The notes under the pieces: model-generated
Seen by the model: only the letters and a program-made list of their open reading frames with translations
Told to the model about the DNA's origin: nothing
The model's database searches: none
Part shown: piece by piece, positions 35,504 through 46,354 of the stretch
Layout of the letters: the number at the start of each line of letters is the position of its first letter
Numbering within the stretch: position 1 is the first letter of the stretch
Source of the DNA: Gymnodinialimonas sp. 202GB13-11
Lineage (GTDB): Bacteria; Pseudomonadota; Alphaproteobacteria; Rhodobacterales; Rhodobacteraceae
Assembly: GCF_040932485.1 (NCBI RefSeq)
Contig: NZ_JBFRBH010000001.1
Coordinates: forward strand, 434,001 to 498,000
Direction of reading: 5' to 3'
DNA: 64,000 nt
Program-made: the position numbers and the translations under genes

Positions 35504-37604
35504 GCTGGCCGAAAAGGAACTGCGTGGGCGTCCCCTCGATGACCTGACCTGGAACACGTTGGAAGGCATCGACGTGAAGCCGCTCTACACTGCGGCGGAT
35601 GTCGAAGGTCTTGGCCATGTCGGCACTTTGCCCGGCTCTGCGCCGTTTACGCGGGGTGTGAAGGCCACGATGTACGCGGGTCGTCCGTGGACGATCCGGC
35701 AATATGCGGGCTTTTCGACAGCGGAGGAATCCAACGCCTTCTACCGGCAGGGTCTGGCAGCAGGCCAGCAGGGGGTCTCGGTCGCCTTCGATCTGGCAAC
35801 GCACCGCGGCTATGACAGCGATCATGAGCGCGTGGTTGGCGATGTCGGCAAGGCCGGTGTGGCGATCGACAGCGTCGAGGATATGAAGATCCTGTTCGAC
35901 GGTATCCCCCTCGATAAGGTCTCCGTCTCGATGACGATGAACGGCGCGGTGATCCCGGTTCTGGCGTCTTTCATCGTGGCGGGGGAAGAGCAGGGGCACG
36001 ACAAGGCGCTTTTGGCCGGAACGATCCAGAACGACATCCTGAAAGAGTTCATGGTGCGGAACACCTATATCTATCCGCCCGAACCTTCGATGCGCATAAT
36101 CTCGGACATCATCAGCTACACCTCTGATAACATGCCGAAATTCAACTCTATCTCGATCTCCGGCTATCACATGCAGGAGGCCGGCGCGAACCTGGTGCAG
36201 GAGCTCGCCTATACCATTGCCGATGGCCGCGAATACGTCCGAGCCGCGATGGAGGCGGGCATGGATGTTGATAAATTCGCCGGCCGACTGAGCTTCTTCT
36301 TCGCCATCGGCATGAACTTCTTCATGGAAATCGCGAAGCTGCGCGCCGCGCGAACGCTCTGGCACCGCGTCATGACTGACTTCGGGGCGAAGTCTGAACG
36401 TTCCAAGATGCTCCGCACCCATTGCCAGACCTCTGGCGTGAGCTTGCAGGAGCAAGACCCCTACAACAACGTCGTGCGCACCGCGTTCGAGGCGATGAGC
36501 GCGGTTCTGGGCGGCACACAGTCGCTGCACACGAACAGCTTTGATGAGGCCATCGCGCTCCCCACGGAATTCTCAGCCCGGATCGCCCGCAATACGCAGC
36601 TGATTTTGCAGGAAGAAACTGGTGTCACAAAGGTCGTCGACCCGCTGGCAGGCTCCTACTACATCGAAAGCCTCACCAATGAGCTGATCGAAAAGGCCAC
36701 CGTTCTGATGGACGAGGTCGAAGAGATGGGCGGCATGACCAAGGCCGTCGCCTCGGGCCTGCCCAAATTGCGGATCGAGGAAAGTGCCGCCCGCCGTCAG
36801 GCCATGATCGACCGGGGCGACGAAGTGATCGTCGGCGTCAACAAGTACCGCAAGGACAGCGAGGACCCGATCGATATTCGCGAGATCGACAACAGTGCCG
36901 TCCGCGAAGCACAGGTGGCGCGCCTTGAACGGATCCGGGCAGAGCGGGACAGCGCGGCCTGCGATGCTGCATTGGCGGAACTGGAACGTGTGGCGAAGGA
37001 AGGCGGCAACCTGCTTGCTGCCGCAGTTGAGGCTGCGCGGGCACGCGCAAGCGTGGGGGAAATCAGCATGGCGATGGAAAAGGTGTTCGGACGTCACCGC
37101 GCCGAGGTGAAGACATTGGCGGGTGTCTATGGCTCGGCCTATGAGGGCGACGAGGATTTCGCGGCCATTCAGGGTGAGGTTGAAACTTTCGCCGAAGCCG
37201 AGGGCCGTCGCCCCCGGATGCTGGTCGTGAAGATGGGTCAGGATGGCCACGACCGGGGCGCGAAAGTGATCGCCACCGCCTTTGCCGATATCGGTTTCGA
37301 CGTAGATGTCGGCCCATTGTTCCAGACACCGGAGGAAGCCGCGCAAGATGCCATCGACAATGATGTGCACGTGATCGGGATTTCGTCACAGGCGGCGGGC
37401 CACAAGACCCTCGCGCCGAAATTGATCGAGGCGCTGAAGGCCGAAGGGGCGGGGGACATCATCGTCATCTGCGGCGGGGTCATCCCGCAGCAAGACTACG
37501 ACTTCCTGATGGAGGCAGGTGTGGCGGCGATCTTCGGGCCGGGCACGCATATTCCATCGGCGGCGCGCGATATTCTGCGGCTGATCGGAGAGACGCGAAG
37601 TTAG
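35475..37604 (+). CDS. Methylmalonyl-CoA mutase
   Basis: A 709-residue B12 enzyme that isomerises methylmalonyl-CoA to succinyl-CoA, the last step of propionyl-CoA assimilation. N-terminal TIM-barrel substrate domain: [55 protein letters not shown]-terminal cobalamin domain: [18 protein letters not shown], with the base-off His (DGHDRG), and [17 protein letters not shown]. Single-chain form. SD GGAAGAGG. Symbols used in relatives include mcmA, scpA and bhbA. A hairpin-type 3' element follows. Confidence 0.97.
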   Translation: MTENTDTWRELAEKELRGRPLDDLTWNTLEGIDVKPLYTAADVEGLGHVGTLPGSAPFTRGVKATMYAGRPWTIRQYAGFSTAEESNAFYRQGLAAGQQGVSVAFDLATHRGYDSDHERVVGDVGKAGVAIDSVEDMKILFDGIPLDKVSVSMTMNGAVIPVLASFIVAGEEQGHDKALLAGTIQNDILKEFMVRNTYIYPPEPSMRIISDIISYTSDNMPKFNSISISGYHMQEAGANLVQELAYTIADGREYVRAAMEAGMDVDKFAGRLSFFFAIGMNFFMEIAKLRAARTLWHRVMTDFGAKSERSKMLRTHCQTSGVSLQEQDPYNNVVRTAFEAMSAVLGGTQSLHTNSFDEAIALPTEFSARIARNTQLILQEETGVTKVVDPLAGSYYIESLTNELIEKATVLMDEVEEMGGMTKAVASGLPKLRIEESAARRQAMIDRGDEVIVGVNKYRKDSEDPIDIREIDNSAVREAQVARLERIRAERDSAACDAALAELERVAKEGGNLLAAAVEAARARASVGEISMAMEKVFGRHRAEVKTLAGVYGSAYEGDEDFAAIQGEVETFAEAEGRRPRMLVVKMGQDGHDRGAKVIATAFADIGFDVDVGPLFQTPEEAAQDAIDNDVHVIGISSQAAGHKTLAPKLIEALKAEGAGDIIVICGGVIPQQDYDFLMEAGVAAIFGPGTHIPSAARDILRLIGETRS

Positions 37605-37615
37605 GATGGCGGGAG

Positions 37616-37666
37616 CGAGGGGCCAGCCCCTCGCACTCCCCGAGGTATTTTCAAAACAAGGAAGCA
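37616..37666 (+). repeat. Dispersed 3' element, copy f
   Basis: Hairpin CGAGGGG-CCA-GCCCCTCG, then CACTCCCCGAGGTATTTTCA and AAACAAGGAAGC. It lies 12 nt after the mutase stop codon in the same orientation, before the convergent YcgN gene. The GTGGAAG core is diverged to AAGGAAG. Confidence 0.65.
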
Positions 37667-37678
37667 GCGGCCTCTAGC

Positions 37679-38125
37679 CTAGGTGCCCGGTTCCTCAATG
37701 ATGTAGTCTTCCCACTCTTCTTCGGGGATCTCGAATTCCGGCACTGTTATGCCGCGTACTGAAACCCCGGCTTTGTGGACGGAGTCCGGATCGCCTGAGA
37801 TCAGCGGGTGCCAGTGGTAGAGTGGCTTGCCCTCGTGCAGCAACCGGTAGGCGCAGGTCTCGGGCATGAAATAGGCGACATCGCCCATCGTCTGCGGCGT
37901 CAGTTGGATGCATTCCGGCACCAGCGTCTTGCGGATCTCGTATTGCCCGCACCGGCATGTCTCGTCATCCAGCAAGCGGCAGGCCACGCGGGTCAGTGCC
38001 ACCTCTTGCGTGTCTTCGTCCTCCAGCTTGTTCAGGCAACACTTGCCGCAGCCATCGCACAGCGCCTCCCATTCCTCGGAGGTCATCTTGTCCATGGGTA
38101 TGCGCGTCCAGAATTCTTTCCTCAT
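37679..38125 (-). CDS. YcgN-family cysteine-cluster protein (UPF0260)
   Basis: A 148-residue cytoplasmic protein with a Cys cluster typical of UPF0260: LCDGCGKCCLNKL, then ACRLLDDETCRCGQY, VPECIQLT and ETCAYRLL. FWTRIPMDKMTSEEWEALC at the N-terminus is also family-specific. The cluster probably binds zinc or Fe-S; function unknown. Its start overlaps the stop of ribF (ATGA), so it is translated after RibF from one mRNA. Confidence 0.92.
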   Translation of the reverse strand: MRKEFWTRIPMDKMTSEEWEALCDGCGKCCLNKLEDEDTQEVALTRVACRLLDDETCRCGQYEIRKTLVPECIQLTPQTMGDVAYFMPETCAYRLLHEGKPLYHWHPLISGDPDSVHKAGVSVRGITVPEFEIPEEEWEDYIIEEPGT

Positions 38126-39045
38126 GCGCGCAGGGCCGCACGTGCGGCGGCTGAGTCCGCGTCCATCTGGACGATCAGCGCATCAAGGCTATCAAAATTG
38201 GCCTCTCCACGCAGGTAAGAGACCAGGCCAACAGACAGATGCGTCCCGTAGAGGTCGCCCTTAAAGTCGAACAGGAAAGTCTCAAGGTTTGGCGTTTCCA
38301 ATTCGAACATCGGACGGAAGCCGAGGTTGGCCACACCACCATAGGTGCCTGCATGGGGACCGTCTCGCACCTCGACGGTGACTGCATAGACGCCGGGTTT
38401 CGGCACGTGCAGCCCATCTAGATTCATGTTCGCGGTCGGATAACCCAACTCACGCCCACGCTTTTCGCCGTGCAGAACGGGGCCTTCGATCCTATGCCAA
38501 TGGCCGAGCATTTCGGCGGCGTCTGCGGGGCGCCCATCGCTCAGGGCTTGTCGGATTGCGGTGGACGAAACGGCCCCCGTGTCGCCTTCCAGCAAAGTGG
38601 CGATGGTCACGTCGAAGCCATGTTGCTTGCCCAGGTCTTGCAGCATCTCCGCATCGCCGCCGCGCTCTTTTCCAAACCGGAAGTCCGCGCCGACAACGGC
38701 GTGGCTGATGCCCAGACCTTCCACCAGAACCGTCGCAACGAAATCCTCTGCCGAAAGGCTCATCAGCCTCGTGTCGAATGGCAATTCAGCCAGCAGGTCA
38801 ACGCCCAGTTTTTCCAACCGATTGGCGCGGGCGGCGGCATTCATCAGGCGAAAGGGCGGGGCATCGGGCGCGAAAACCTCGCGGGGATGGGGTTCGAACG
38901 TCACCACACCCAGCGGCGCATCGAGGCGTTTGGCCAGCCCGAGCACGTGCTGATGGCCCCGGTGCACGCCGTCGAAATTGCCGATTGCGACAGAGGCACC
39001 CCGATCCCGGGCTTGGGCATATTGATAATCACGCAGGACTCGCAT
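38122..39045 (-). CDS. ribF: Bifunctional riboflavin kinase/FAD synthetase
   Basis: A 307-residue enzyme making FMN and then FAD. The N-terminal FAD synthetase part has SVAIGNFDGVHRGHQHVLG (nucleotidyltransferase GNFDGVHxGH). The C-terminal flavokinase part has GRELGYPTANMNLDGLHVP and YGGVANLGFRPMF. Length is normal. Upstream of, and overlapping with, the ycgN-type gene. Confidence 0.96.
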   Translation of the reverse strand: MRVLRDYQYAQARDRGASVAIGNFDGVHRGHQHVLGLAKRLDAPLGVVTFEPHPREVFAPDAPPFRLMNAAARANRLEKLGVDLLAELPFDTRLMSLSAEDFVATVLVEGLGISHAVVGADFRFGKERGGDAEMLQDLGKQHGFDVTIATLLEGDTGAVSSTAIRQALSDGRPADAAEMLGHWHRIEGPVLHGEKRGRELGYPTANMNLDGLHVPKPGVYAVTVEVRDGPHAGTYGGVANLGFRPMFELETPNLETFLFDFKGDLYGTHLSVGLVSYLRGEANFDSLDALIVQMDADSAAARAALRA

Positions 39046-39089
39046 GGGCGGCAGTTAGGCCAGAGGCCCGCGAAAGTGCAAGGCGCGGC

Positions 39090-39533
39090 TTAGTCGAATT
39101 TGCCGGACGGGGCGAGGACGGTCGCTTCACCCTTCAGCACCACGGTTTCGCCAACCCGCGCTTCGGTCTGCAACTGCACGCGGCGGCGGGCATAGTCGAT
39201 GGACAGGACCGTCACAATCGCTTCCACGGCGTCGCCGGGCCGGACGGGGGCCATGAATTTCAGCGTCTGGCCAAGGTAGACGGTGCCATGACCCGGAAGC
39301 TGCTCCCCAATCACGGCAGAGATCAGACCTGCCGTCAGCATCCCATGGGCAATCCGCCCCTCGAAAATCGTGTCCCGGGCGTAGCTGTCATCCAGGTGCA
39401 CAGGGTTCCGGTCGGTCGAGACCTCTGCAAACATCTCGATATCCTGATCGGTCACGATCTTCGTCAGCGAGCGGGTCATCCCCACTTCAAGGTCTTCGAC
39501 GACGATGGTGCCGGTGTTGATATTGTCGAGCAT
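39090..39533 (-). CDS. MaoC-family (hot-dog) dehydratase, PhaJ-like
   Basis: A 147-residue hot-dog-fold protein. VTDQDIEMFAEVSTDRNPVHLD carries the hydratase motif (catalytic Asp and His), and GRIAHGMLTAGLISAVIGEQLPG is the second family block. Such proteins are (R)-specific enoyl-CoA hydratases linking beta-oxidation to PHA precursors. The start at 39533 has GGAGGG upstream; the ATG at 39599 would add an unusual leader. An inverted repeat CGCAAC-TTT-GTTGCG (39623-39637) lies upstream. Confidence 0.87.
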   Translation of the reverse strand: MLDNINTGTIVVEDLEVGMTRSLTKIVTDQDIEMFAEVSTDRNPVHLDDSYARDTIFEGRIAHGMLTAGLISAVIGEQLPGHGTVYLGQTLKFMAPVRPGDAVEAIVTVLSIDYARRRVQLQTEARVGETVVLKGEATVLAPSGKFD

Positions 39534-39644
39534 GTGCAGGCCCTCCTCGACCGCTACATAGGGCGATTCAGGGGTATTCTGCAATGCAGAAAGTAACAAA
39601 GTGTGAATTTTGTCGCGCCTGTCGCAACTTTGTTGCGTGTTGAA

Positions 39645-40517
39645 TTATCGCAGGTAACCGATGGAATAGGTTGGCTCCAGCTGCGCATCGGTCAGAAAAC
39701 GTGCCAGTTTCGATGGGTCAGGCTGCACGTCCGTGCCGGTTTCTTCGCGCGCTAGACCACCCGTGATAAAAAGCGTGTCTATGTTTTCGCCAATTCCGCC
39801 GGGGATATCGGTGACGATCCCATCACCAATCGCGAGGATGCGATCATCGGACGTGCCTTTGCCCATCTGTGTCAGGCGACGGCGCGCAAGGTCGTAGATC
39901 GGGGGATGGGGCTTGCCGAAGTAAAGGCTCTCGCCGCCCATCTCGGTGTAAAGCTGAGCCAAAGCCCCTGCACACCATTCGCGGCTTTCGCCCCTATCAA
40001 CCACGATATCCGGGTTCGCACAGAGCAATTTCAACCTCTTCGTCTTGGCGAGCAAGAACTGCGGGCGCATGACGGACGGATCGGCATGGGGATCGAACGG
40101 ACCAGTGCAGACAATCCCTTCGGCCTGATCCAATTCGACACGCTCGATGTCGACGGCATCCTCGATCAGCTCCATCTTTTCGAAGAAGGGCGCGTCGTGC
40201 GGTTCACCGATATGCCAGACCTTTTCGCCCACCGCACCGGTCAGCATCGCAGCCCGCGCGCTGTCACCGGACGTCGCAATAACATCCCAGCAATCGCGTG
40301 GCACGCCGATCCGGTCAAGCTGAGTGGCAACGGAAGCGCGGGGGCGGGGGGCGTTTGTCAGCAAAAGGACCGTGCCGCCTTGGGTTTTGAACGCCCGCAA
40401 GGCTTCCACCGCTTCGGCGAAGGGTTCGACACCATTGTGGACGCAGCCCCAAAGGTCGCAGAAGACCGCATCATACATGCCTGAGATTTCGGCGAGATTT
40501 TCAATGATACGTGTCAT
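39645..40517 (-). CDS. TIGR01459-family HAD hydrolase
   Basis: A 290-residue NagD-like (class IIA) HAD protein. Motif I is YDAVFCDLWGCVHNG (nucleophile Asp, with Trp in place of the usual second Asp spacing), LLLTNAPRP is motif II, GKPHPPIYDLA motif III and ILAIGDGIVTDIPGG motif IV. This is a mainly alphaproteobacterial family of unknown substrate. Upstream of the MaoC gene on the same strand. Confidence 0.9.
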   Translation of the reverse strand: MTRIIENLAEISGMYDAVFCDLWGCVHNGVEPFAEAVEALRAFKTQGGTVLLLTNAPRPRASVATQLDRIGVPRDCWDVIATSGDSARAAMLTGAVGEKVWHIGEPHDAPFFEKMELIEDAVDIERVELDQAEGIVCTGPFDPHADPSVMRPQFLLAKTKRLKLLCANPDIVVDRGESREWCAGALAQLYTEMGGESLYFGKPHPPIYDLARRRLTQMGKGTSDDRILAIGDGIVTDIPGGIGENIDTLFITGGLAREETGTDVQPDPSKLARFLTDAQLEPTYSIGYLR

Positions 40518-40569
40518 GTCCGTGCTCCGCTATGATGGGCGGAGACTTAGGGCATAGGTCGGGCGGCTT

Positions 40570-41091
40570 CTAGCGGAAGATGCAGTTGACGCCCGTCCAG
40601 ATCGCTTCAACGCGCGCGCCGTCCTCGGTCAATAGCCCATAAAGACCTGCGCTGTCAAACTCCGTGCCCAGACCACTTTCGAAAAAGCTGACGCCGCCCG
40701 GCGTGGTCAGATTGCTTGTGGGCGCGCCGTGCCAAAGGCCGGAGTCGGTCGAAAGCAGGTCGCCGGTTCCCAGAAACCAGCCGGCGAAACGATCATTCTC
40801 GAACATCAGGGTGATGTCGCGCGGCCAATCTGCCGAAACCATCGGTCCGGCACCGCATTCCTGTGGGAACGTGACATCGACTTCCCACCCGAAAATGCCG
40901 ATCAGCCCGTGCATCGTATCCTGAAAGCCCGTGCCGAACGGAATCTCCGCGCGCGCGGTTCCATCCTCGCTTGCCACCGACAGACCGCGTGCCGTGGGCG
41001 TGACGATATCACTTTCGCTCGGCCAATAGGTATCGGCGGCGGCGGGCAGGGTGAGGGTGGCGATCAGGGCGCCGATCAAGGGAATGCGCAT
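40570..41091 (-). CDS. Exported hypothetical protein
   Basis: A 173-residue protein with a signal peptide (MRIPLIGALIATLTLPAAAD). The mature part has two Cys (FPQECGAGP and GVNCIFR at the C-terminus), which may form a disulfide in the periplasm. No known domain. SD GGAGGTTCCT precedes the ATG at 41091, so the longer frame to 41172 is rejected. It follows the pyrophosphatase gene by about 77 nt. Confidence 0.75.
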   Translation of the reverse strand: MRIPLIGALIATLTLPAAADTYWPSESDIVTPTARGLSVASEDGTARAEIPFGTGFQDTMHGLIGIFGWEVDVTFPQECGAGPMVSADWPRDITLMFENDRFAGWFLGTGDLLSTDSGLWHGAPTSNLTTPGGVSFFESGLGTEFDSAGLYGLLTEDGARVEAIWTGVNCIFR

Positions 41092-41168
41092 AGGAACCTC
41101 CGGGGTGCTGGCAATAGCCTGCGCCCCGAAGCTGCTTTTTGGCAAGGCGGGTTTCCCCGCCTTCACCA

Positions 41169-42092
41169 TCACACGGCGAGGTTCGGGATGATCTGTTTCT
41201 TGCGGCTGACGATTCCAGGCAGGACAACCTGATCTGCGTCGCCGACGACGGTTGCAAAGCTTTTCTCCGCCACGCCCTTCGTCAGGTCATTGGGCACCAG
41301 CATCGTGGCTTCTTCTTTGAGAATGTCGACCACGAACAGCAAAACCTGATCGGCACCGTCTTCTTCGGCTACCTTCGGCATGGTCTGCATCAGCGATGCT
41401 TTGCGGTCCAGAACGGTGCCGGGCGACGTCGTTTCTAAGACGCTCACGCGGAAGGTCTTACCGCCGACCTCGTAGGTCTTGCTGTCCATCCGCAGAAGTT
41501 CCGCGTCCGAGAATGCAGACACATCGGACTTTGCTGCGAACATCTCGGCCGCGTAGTCAGGGATGTCGATGCCCAGATCCTTGGCCAGATCCTCCGCAAT
41601 CGCACGATCTTCCTGCGTCGTGGTGGGTGAGCGGAATTCGAGCGTGTCGGACAAGATGCAGCTCAGCATCGCACCTTTGATGTTTTCGGGGGCCTGCGCC
41701 ATGTGCTTGCCGATCATCTTCCACATGATCGTGGCCGTGCAGGCCAGCGGTTCAATGCGGATGTCGATTGGGCCTTTGGTTTCCAGCCCGCCAACCAGCT
41801 TGTGATGGTCGATGATGCCTTGAATGTCGGCTGCGTTGATGTCTTCGGGCAATTCGCCGGGGTTATTGGTGTCCACGATCACCACAGGCGTATCGGCGGC
41901 AACGCTGTCGATGATGCGCGGCTTGTCCAGCTTCCAACGCTCCAGCACGAAGGCGGCCTCGGTGTTGGGCTCGCCCAGTAGAACAGCTTCGGCAGCGGTG
42001 TTTTTGATTTGGTTGAGGTACCAGGCCCAGATGATGGGCGATCCTGTGGAATCGGTGTCGGGGGATTTGTGGCCAAAAACCAAGGTGGTCAT
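41169..42092 (-). CDS. ppaC: Manganese-dependent (family II) inorganic pyrophosphatase
   Basis: A 307-residue DHH-family pyrophosphatase. Metal-site motifs: VFGHKSPDTDSTG (His, two Asp), VVIVDTNN, GIIDHHKLVGG (the DHH triad) and SDTLEFRSPTTT. SRKKQIIPNL at the C-terminus is the substrate-binding SRKKQ. It hydrolyses pyrophosphate released by biosynthesis. Divergent from groESL. Confidence 0.96.
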   Translation of the reverse strand: MTTLVFGHKSPDTDSTGSPIIWAWYLNQIKNTAAEAVLLGEPNTEAAFVLERWKLDKPRIIDSVAADTPVVIVDTNNPGELPEDINAADIQGIIDHHKLVGGLETKGPIDIRIEPLACTATIMWKMIGKHMAQAPENIKGAMLSCILSDTLEFRSPTTTQEDRAIAEDLAKDLGIDIPDYAAEMFAAKSDVSAFSDAELLRMDSKTYEVGGKTFRVSVLETTSPGTVLDRKASLMQTMPKVAEEDGADQVLLFVVDILKEEATMLVPNDLTKGVAEKSFATVVGDADQVVLPGIVSRKKQIIPNLAV

Positions 42093-42245
42093 GATCGGAA
42101 ACCTTCGCGTCAGGGGCGGAATTTTGCGCCCTTCTAGCGGCGAGCCTTGCGGATGTCACGGGGCGCGCACGGCGTCGCGGAAGACGCAATGCGCGCGGCT
42201 GGAAAAATGCAGCGAAACTATTGGTGGATGCTGTGGTGCCGGGCC

Positions 42246-42308
42246 TTGACTCACTTTTTTCATCTCCCTATCTCTCCGTCGTTGTCACTCTCCATAGGCG
42301 AGTGACAA
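42246..42308 (+). promoter_or_regulatory. groESL promoter and CIRCE-like operator
   Basis: A sigma-70-like promoter TTGACT (42246-42251), 17-nt spacer, TATCTC (42269-42274). Just downstream is TTGTCACTC-N9-GAGTGACAA (42282-42308), a perfect 9-9-9 inverted repeat with the CIRCE architecture (consensus TTAGCACTC-N9-GAGTGCTAA) but four changed positions. Position at the transcription start fits HrcA repression. Confidence 0.8.
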
Positions 42309-42356
42309 CACACAACAGAGAGACATTCCGATTTCGGAAAAGAGGAGAGGCCGAAA

Positions 42357-42644
42357 ATGGCATTCAAACCGCTTCATGACCGCGTTCTGGTCCGCCGTGT
42401 TGAATCGGACGAAAAGACCGCTGGCGGTCTGATCATCCCCGATAGCGCAAAAGAAAAGCCGTCTGAGGGCGAAGTCGTCGCAACCGGCGAAGGCGCCCGC
42501 AAGGACAGCGGCGAACTGATCGCAATGGCCGTTAAAGCAGGCGACCGTATCCTGTTCGGCAAGTGGTCCGGAACCGAAGTCACCGTCGAAGGTGAAGAGC
42601 TTCTGATCATGAAGGAATCGGACATCCTCGGCGTTATGGCCTGA
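42357..42644 (+). CDS. groES: Co-chaperonin GroES
   Basis: A 95-residue cap of the GroEL chamber, the usual length. [20 protein letters not shown] and the mobile loop region [19 protein letters not shown] are canonical, as is [16 protein letters not shown] at the end. SD GAGGAGAGG. Transcribed from the CIRCE-controlled promoter together with groEL 51 nt downstream. Confidence 0.98.
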   Translation: MAFKPLHDRVLVRRVESDEKTAGGLIIPDSAKEKPSEGEVVATGEGARKDSGELIAMAVKAGDRILFGKWSGTEVTVEGEELLIMKESDILGVMA

Positions 42645-42683
42645 GCGTTCGATCCCCACGACACGAAGACAAATCCAGATTAA

Positions 42684-44339
<1,656 letters not shown>

Positions 44340-44343
44340 GAAA

Positions 44344-44426
44344 CGAATTCGCGTTCGCGAATTCGGTCGCACCCTGAGAAGGGAACGCCTCAGAAAATAC
44401 GAAAGGCCCGCCTCGGCGGGCCTTTT
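44344..44426 (+). terminator. groEL 3' palindrome and intrinsic terminator
   Basis: CGAATTCGCG-TT-CGCGAATTCG (44344-44365) lies just behind the stop, then AAAGGCCCGCC-TC-GGCGGGCCTTTT (44402-44426), a strong terminator. Confidence 0.88.
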
Positions 44427-44528
44427 GCTGTTCAAAAACAAACCGCTTCCCCGTCAACACCGGTTTTGCGCACTTGCTCCTATCCTCTCTGCTAAAGTGA
44501 GGTGTCATTGGATTTTACGGGAGCTCTC

Positions 44529-45131
44529 ATGCCTATTTCATCGAAAAGCCTTTTCCTCGCGATCGCGGTTCTGGGCGTCACCGCATTCCCCGCGTTCGCC
44601 TGTCCAACCGGCAAAGCCGTGGAAATTGAATGGAACGGCAGCCAATTCGCGGGCCAGGTCCTCGATGGCCCGGACGCGCAGGGCCATTGCCTTGTCAGCT
44701 ATGACGGCTGGGACGAAAGCTGGAACGAATGGGTCGCCGTCAGTCGGATCACGAACCTCGATGTCGCGCCATCTACGCCTGCCGCATGTCCCGCCGGGGC
44801 CTCACGCCAGATCGAATGGAATGGCAGCCTGTGGGATGGCACGATCCTTGAAGGGCCGAATGCAACGGGCGAATGCTATGTCACCTATGAAGGCTGGGAT
44901 GACAGCTGGAACGAATGGGTCGGTCCCGACCGCATCCAGGCCGCCACCGCCCCCGCGGGTGCGTCCTGCCCAGTCGGCCAGACTCTCGAGATCGAATGGA
45001 ACGACACCTGGTGGGACGGCTCTGTGCTGGAAGGTCCGGACGCCCAAGGCCACTGCCTTGTCACTTACGATGGCTGGGACGCGACGTGGAACGAATGGGT
45101 TTCCACCGACCGGTTGCGCGGGGCGGAATAG
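44529..45131 (+). CDS. Exported protein of three Tudor-knot/chromo-barrel-like repeats
   Basis: A 200-residue protein: signal peptide (1-24, cut near AFA), then three repeats of about 60 residues starting near 25, 87 and 147. Each has C-P-x-G, E-W-N-x-S/T, a second Cys and a closing YDGWDESWNEWV-like block. That block strongly resembles the HYxGWNxRxDEWV end of eukaryotic Tudor-knot/chromo-barrel domains. Each repeat has two Cys (25/54, 87/116, 147/176), fitting one disulfide per repeat in the periplasm. Own terminator. Ligand unknown; I infer a small-barrel binding protein. Confidence 0.75.
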   Translation: MPISSKSLFLAIAVLGVTAFPAFACPTGKAVEIEWNGSQFAGQVLDGPDAQGHCLVSYDGWDESWNEWVAVSRITNLDVAPSTPAACPAGASRQIEWNGSLWDGTILEGPNATGECYVTYEGWDDSWNEWVGPDRIQAATAPAGASCPVGQTLEIEWNDTWWDGSVLEGPDAQGHCLVTYDGWDATWNEWVSTDRLRGAE

Positions 45132-45155
45132 CCCTCACTACACGAGCAGTTTAAC

Positions 45156-45184
45156 GGGGCGCAGTTATGCGCCCCTTTTCTTTT
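45156..45184 (+). terminator. Intrinsic terminator
   Basis: GGGGCGCA-GTTA-TGCGCCCC-TTTTCTTTT, 24 nt after the stop of the repeat protein; separates it from the PhnM-like gene. Confidence 0.9.
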
Positions 45185-45210
45185 GCACGCCCCCCTGCCA
45201 GACCTCGGGC

Positions 45211-46353
45211 ATGACACGAGCCCTTTCCCTTCGCCTGACCGGTGCACAGGTCCTTCGCCCTGACGGATTGGGCGAAGGCCCGGTTGCCATAGCAGATGGC
45301 GTGATCGTCGATGCCGGATCGCGCGAAGTGGATGCCAGTGGCTACATGATCCTGCCCGGCATCATCGACCTGCACGGCGACGGGTTCGAACATCACATGG
45401 CCCCGCGCCGTGGCGCGCAAACCAACCCGCAACTGGGCCTGCGTGCGGTGGAGGCGGAATTGGCCGCTAACGGGATCACGACTGCCGTCCTCGCACAATT
45501 CTTTTCATGGGAAGGGGGGATGCGTGGCCCTGATTTCGCAGAGGCTCTGATCGCCGCCGTCGGAGCCTACAGCGCAGCCCTTGATCTACGCATTCAGTTG
45601 CGGTTCGAACTGTCGCTTCTGGAAGAATTCGACCGCGTCAAAGCCCTGATCGAACGTGAAAAGATTGGCTATGTTGTCCTTAACGACCACCTCAACCACA
45701 CAGCCCTTGCGGCGGGAAAGCGTCCGCCCCGTTTGGTCGGGCAGGCCCTCAAGTCGGGCCGGTCGCCCGAAGACCATATGGCGCTTCTGACCCGGTTACA
45801 CGAACAAACCCCGGCGGCGCTTCAGGCTCTTCCAGATCTCACAGCATGGATGGCTGAACGCGGCATCAAGATCGGAAGCCACGACGATGCGACGCCTGAG
45901 GGCCGCGCAGAGTTTCGGGCCATGGGGGCAACCATTGCCGAATTTCCCGAAACCCGCGCGGCGGCAGTTGCCGCAAAGGCCGCTGGTGACGCAGTTATCA
46001 TGGGCGCGCCCAACGTCGTGCGGGGCGGCTCGCATGACGGCAAAATCGCCGCAACCGAACTGATCGCAGACGGCCTCGTCGATGCGCTCGTCTCAGACTA
46101 CCACTACCCAGCCCCCCACCGCGCTGCACTGGCGCTTTGGGGCAAGGGAATGGCACTGCACGACGCTTGGGCGCTGATCTCCGGCGGTCCGGCGCAAGTT
46201 ATGGGCTGGACGGATCGCGGAACGATTGAAGCGGGCAAACGCGCCGATCTGATCGTGATGGAGGCCAAGACGCACCGCATTGAGGGCGTGTTCTGCGCCG
46301 GGCGTGCCGCCCACCTCAGCGGCGCATTCGCCGCCAGGCTGATCGGGGGCTGA
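45211..46353 (+). CDS. phnM: PhnM-like phosphonate diphosphatase
   Basis: A 380-residue amidohydrolase-fold protein like PhnM (alpha-D-ribose 1-methylphosphonate 5-triphosphate diphosphatase). ILPGIIDLHGDGFEHHMAPR carries the first metal ligands in the PhnM-specific form; NDHLNHT, GSHDDATPEG and SDYHYPAPHRAAL follow, also PhnM-like. In the C-P lyase pathway it removes pyrophosphate to give the lyase substrate. No other phn gene is visible here, so partners must be elsewhere or it has another substrate. Confidence 0.87.
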   Translation: MTRALSLRLTGAQVLRPDGLGEGPVAIADGVIVDAGSREVDASGYMILPGIIDLHGDGFEHHMAPRRGAQTNPQLGLRAVEAELAANGITTAVLAQFFSWEGGMRGPDFAEALIAAVGAYSAALDLRIQLRFELSLLEEFDRVKALIEREKIGYVVLNDHLNHTALAAGKRPPRLVGQALKSGRSPEDHMALLTRLHEQTPAALQALPDLTAWMAERGIKIGSHDDATPEGRAEFRAMGATIAEFPETRAAAVAAKAAGDAVIMGAPNVVRGGSHDGKIAATELIADGLVDALVSDYHYPAPHRAALALWGKGMALHDAWALISGGPAQVMGWTDRGTIEAGKRADLIVMEAKTHRIEGVFCAGRAAHLSGAFAARLIGG

Positions 46354-46354
46354 C

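Noticed and set aside
35319..36530. 403-codon frame antisense to methylmalonyl-CoA mutase
   Set aside because: Overlaps the conserved mutase barrel; no start signal or domain.
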